Positions 60,961 to 64,000 of a stretch of DNA of 64,000 bases are shown here, piece by piece. The position numbers were made by a program, and so were the translations under genes. Numbering within the stretch: the first letter of the stretch is position 1; each line of letters opens with the position of its first letter. The stretch covers positions 3,860,001 to 3,924,000 of the forward strand of contig CM048554.1 in assembly GCA_026413225.1 (NCBI GenBank), in the 5' to 3' direction. The stretch is from Otis tarda (Eukaryota; Chordata; Aves; Otidiformes; Otididae). The notes beneath the pieces were generated by a model. It was not told the origin of the DNA, made no database searches, and was given only the letters and a program-made list of their open reading frames with translations.

Positions 60961-62764
60961 CCCCATCTATCTCCACAGCCAGGCGGTTCTCAGCCGCATG
61001 TGTACATACGATGCTCCAGGTGCTCCTATGTGGATTCAGGATGGGATAGGGGGAAATAAAGGCAAAAAACCAAAAAAAAAACCCCATAAAATGCCTCTTT
61101 TTATAGGTATCTGCTGGAGGATTACTGTAGCACAGCCTGCTCTATCAGAAAAGATTGCGGTTTTGGTTTTCTGAGGGTTTGGGTTTTTTTTTAATAGATG
61201 TTTAATGCTACGTGCAACACGTGATGAGCCCCCTCGGCGCAGCCCTCCACCAGGGATCAGCTGAGCAGCAGCCCCGTAAATACTTCCAACCTACGGCCCC
61301 GTACAGCTGCCTAGCCCGGCCACTAACCCCGTTACGTGCTAAATTTATGATTCCTAAACAAGATAAAAGAAGGATACATTGGATTTCTTTTCCTTTTTTT
61401 TTTTAAAAAAAAAAAGACCAGAGTTTTCCTCAACCAATTGACCCAATCTCAGGAAAACCCCATTTTTTTCATGCCCCAAACCCTTGGCAGTGGCCGCGGT
61501 GTGGGAGCAGAGCACAATCCTAAATTTGAGCTGTGGGGTTGGGTCCAGAGCCAGCAGCCCCCGTCCTGTCCTGGTTTTCATCTCCATAATTGGAGAGATG
61601 CTCTACAACTCCACAAAATAAATAAAACCATGTAATCCCTGGGTTTCAAATGAACATATGTACCTGGTCTCCCTATTTTACTTGACCCTTGACCTCCACA
61701 CATCATATAGGAGAGCTGTATAGTGCCCACCTGAAAAAGAATCTTTCGGAGTATGGGTTTTATTTTATTTTCTACGTTTGAAAAGACAACTCCAGCCTCC
61801 CGACGTCTCCGGCACGCAGGCAGCTGAACTGGGCCTTTTGTTTTTAAGGATGTGAATTAAGGGCACCTCGTTTTCTTTGCCTTTTCAAACCAGTCTTGAC
61901 CTTTCCACCCTAAAGCTGAATGGAGAACGGACCATAGACTCGGAAGCTCTCTCTCCCTTTTACCCCAACTGTCCTCACCTTGAGTGCCAAGTCCTTCTCC
62001 TGGCTTGAGACTTTGACCTCCAGCGTCCGACAAACAGCGAGGGCAAAGGCAAGGGCAGCAATTACGCAGCCTTCCAATTTCAGAGTGAGGAGAAAAAAAT
62101 AAATGAAGTAATTTTTAAAGGCTCTAGGAAACAAGGAATGGTCAGAAAACCCAAACTGGGCAGATATAGTGAAACCTCAAATTGCTCCCAGAGTTCCTCA
62201 AGGAAAGCACCCCAAAGCCCCATGGTCCCTTTGCCAGACTTTATGTTTTCTGTAACCCAGAACCATAAAGCTGTCGACAGCATCACAGCAGCCCAGCCAC
62301 CTCCCAAAAGAAGATGCAACACTAAGGGTGAGGAGCAGGTTGCTCAAAAAATAAAAAAAAACCCTCAACTGGGGTCTCAACCAAGAGCTTCTTGACCCAC
62401 AGGTCCCCAGTGTCAGCACCGAGCCGTCAGCCAGAGATGCACGGGAACGCAGCCAGCCGCTCCGGAGACGAAACACTTAAATCCCAGGGTGGGTTCAGAC
62501 CCCGTTCTACACCTTTGGGAACCCATGGTGATGCTGCTGGCTTTAGCTGCAGTGTCCCCATCCGAGTCCAGTGGGAAGACGTGCTCTCCCACCCGCAATA
62601 AGCACCAGCTACTTCTTCCGACACCCAAACCACCGCTCAGCATCCTCAACTCTGCCTTCAGCAGCTTCTTCGTGGCCTGACTTACTTTCTTGTTTGTTTT
62701 TTTTTTTAAGTACACAGCACGAAAAATCACACACAGGCCAACTTCAGAGATATTCCCACTAGAA
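60961..62764. other. Gene-free sequence
   Basis: No gene. T/A runs lie at about 61391-61416 and 61185-61195. Open frames of 60-105 residues on both strands at 62138-62730 overlap and have no signature. Confidence 0.5.
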
Positions 62765-62990
62765 AAATTAAATACTCATAATGCTTTTTTAAAGTGAATT
62801 GGGCCCCTTAATTTGCATCTTATAATAAGGATGTTATCGGACTGGTTTATGGCTCAGCTCTTTAGTTTCTATCTCTCAGGGGCTAGATTTCCCCTCATGA
62901 GTTCAATAGATGTCTGTGAACTAACGTAATTTTTTAAAACGCTTTTCTTCGGTGTTAAAACCACAACCTTTCTGAGTTAAAGGTTTTACT
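62765..62990. promoter_or_regulatory. Candidate enhancer: POU octamer and HOX-type sites
   Basis: An exact ATTTGCAT octamer at 62811-62818 is followed by CTTATAATAAGG, GGTTTATGGC (a posterior HOX-type TTTATGG core) and a CAATAGATGTCTG stretch. The block is AT-rich, CpG-poor and borders a CpG-rich patch at 62995-63075. Inference from motifs only. Confidence 0.3.
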
Positions 62991-64000
62991 TGCCGAAGTG
63001 CGGGGCGCGTTGGCGTTCGAGAGCCAGGCACCGTCCTCGCCAGCGCGGCGGCGGAGGATGCCGCAACCCGGGGTTAATCCTGGATGGAAACCTTCCTCAC
63101 CTCTTCACACCGAGCCGGGCTCTCCAGCGTACTCCGTCTCTTACATTTGGCTTAATTATAAAACATTGTCACTTGAATATTAAAATAATGTTTAATACAC
63201 AGAAGGGAATAAGCCAGTCCAGAAAAACGCATAATTTCCCCGTGCCTGCCTTGCTACTCGCATGCAATGAGCTCTTTTCTTTCCTCCTCCTTTCTCCCAG
63301 CTGCTTCTTACAGCGATGCTGGGAATACGCTTTCAAGAACCTTTAAAAAAGATTTAAAAGCCAAGGAGGCTTCGCCATCCCTGCCCTTTCCGGGGGTGCC
63401 CATCCTCTGATCCCCTCGCCTTCGGGATGCGGAGCGGGGCTGAGATTCATCCTCCCGTCCTCGTCCAGCCCCGCATCCCTATGGCAGCACCGGGGTCTCC
63501 GGGAAAGAGGAAAACAGCCACAACTTGACTAAATCCCAGAGGACGTTTTTAAACTTGCCCAAATTAAGGCCCGGGGGCAGATGCTGGGTGTTTCAAAACA
63601 GCCAGTCTCCGAGGTGCTCAAACACGCCGCGGGTGGGAGCGATGTCGAAAACGCCGGCCCCTGCTTTAATATACCCCGGGATCATTCATCACCTCCACAC
63701 CTTATTTTATGTTTGCCAGGCTCTACTTTAAATCAGCTTTTTTTTTTTTCCCCTCCCCTTTAATCACTACAGCCGCAGAAAGTCCTATCTTTTCAGCAGG
63801 GGAGAGAGGGAAGGGAAATTTTTTTTTAAAAAAAAAAGAGAGAAAAACAGTTAAAAGGGGATTTTAGGCAGCAAAAAGCCAAGGGGAGCACCCAGGTGCG
63901 AGGCAGGGATGTTGCTCCCCAAACCTTCTGAATGGAAAAGCCGAATCCCAGGGGAGCGTGCCGGGGAAGAGGTCTGTTGGGAGGAGGTCTGTTGCAGAGC
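62991..64000. other. Gene-free end of window, GC-rising
   Basis: There is a CpG-rich spot at about 62995-63075 (GCGGGGCGCGTTGGCG, CAGCGCGGCGGCGG). An AT-rich block at 63140-63205 contains GGCTTAATTATAAAACATTG. A moderately CpG-containing stretch lies at 63370-63680, and T- and A-runs lie at 63740-63750 and 63820-63837. No exon is recognised, but the rising GC and CpG content would suit approach to a gene beyond the window. Confidence 0.45.

Overview
This window is vertebrate nuclear DNA, almost certainly from a bird. The main evidence is six 3'-end fragments of CR1 LINEs with the typical avian tail (a reverse-strand start such as TAGAATCATAGAATG, then the conserved block around 'tccaacccccctgcaagg'). 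Overall repeat load is low, and composition is broadly AT-leaning with scattered short CpG-rich patches. Nothing suggests bacterial, viral or organellar DNA: open frames are short, overlap on both strands, lack family signatures, and have no operon-like packing. The order or species of bird cannot be told from what I can see.

I found no protein-coding exon, rRNA, tRNA, recognisable microRNA or CRISPR array that I can support. The window reads as a gene desert, a very large intron, or intergenic DNA beside a developmental gene. Its supportable content is of three kinds. (1) Transposon remnants: CR1 tails at about 21.6, 25.5, 31.6, 42.4, 54.1 and 57.1 kb; an ancient L2-clade reverse-transcriptase fragment at 30.9-31.2 kb that still has a continuous reading frame; an old MIR/CORE-SINE-like element at 15.5-15.8 kb; LINE-tail-like scraps at 7.3 and 55.3 kb; and fragments of ancient palindromic (MITE-like) elements at 13.9, 18.7, 43.06 and 43.28 kb. 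(2) Candidate regulatory DNA: AT-rich blocks with clustered homeodomain (TAATTA) and POU octamer (ATTTGCAT) sites at about 9.6, 13.2, 15.4, 16.3, 22.9, 33.1, 52.7 and 62.8 kb. (3) CpG-rich patches at about 12.3-12.7, 33.6-33.8, 36.1-36.3 and, most strongly, 60.36-60.9 kb; the last looks like an orphan CpG island or the promoter of something I cannot identify.

Layout: 1-5 kb, AT-rich unique sequence ending in a 21-bp triplicated minisatellite; 5-13 kb, unique sequence with one old LINE-like tail; 13-16.5 kb, the densest run of homeodomain-rich blocks, mixed with ancient repeat scraps; 17-31 kb, unique sequence with two CR1 tails and a Z-DNA-prone tract; 31-36 kb, the L2 fragment, a CR1 tail, pyrimidine tracts and two CpG patches; 36-57 kb, mostly featureless unique sequence with CR1 and MITE scraps, a GC hairpin at 51.6 kb and a G-quadruplex motif at 52.6 kb; 57-64 kb, a more GC- and CpG-rich end with the main CpG island.

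The repeat calls on CR1 are firm. The regulatory calls are inferences from motif content and composition and would need cross-species alignment or chromatin data. I do not see a novel multi-gene system here. The most worthwhile leads are the orphan CpG island, the open L2 reverse-transcriptase frame, and the block at 13-16.5 kb where old mobile-element fragments abut homeodomain-site clusters.
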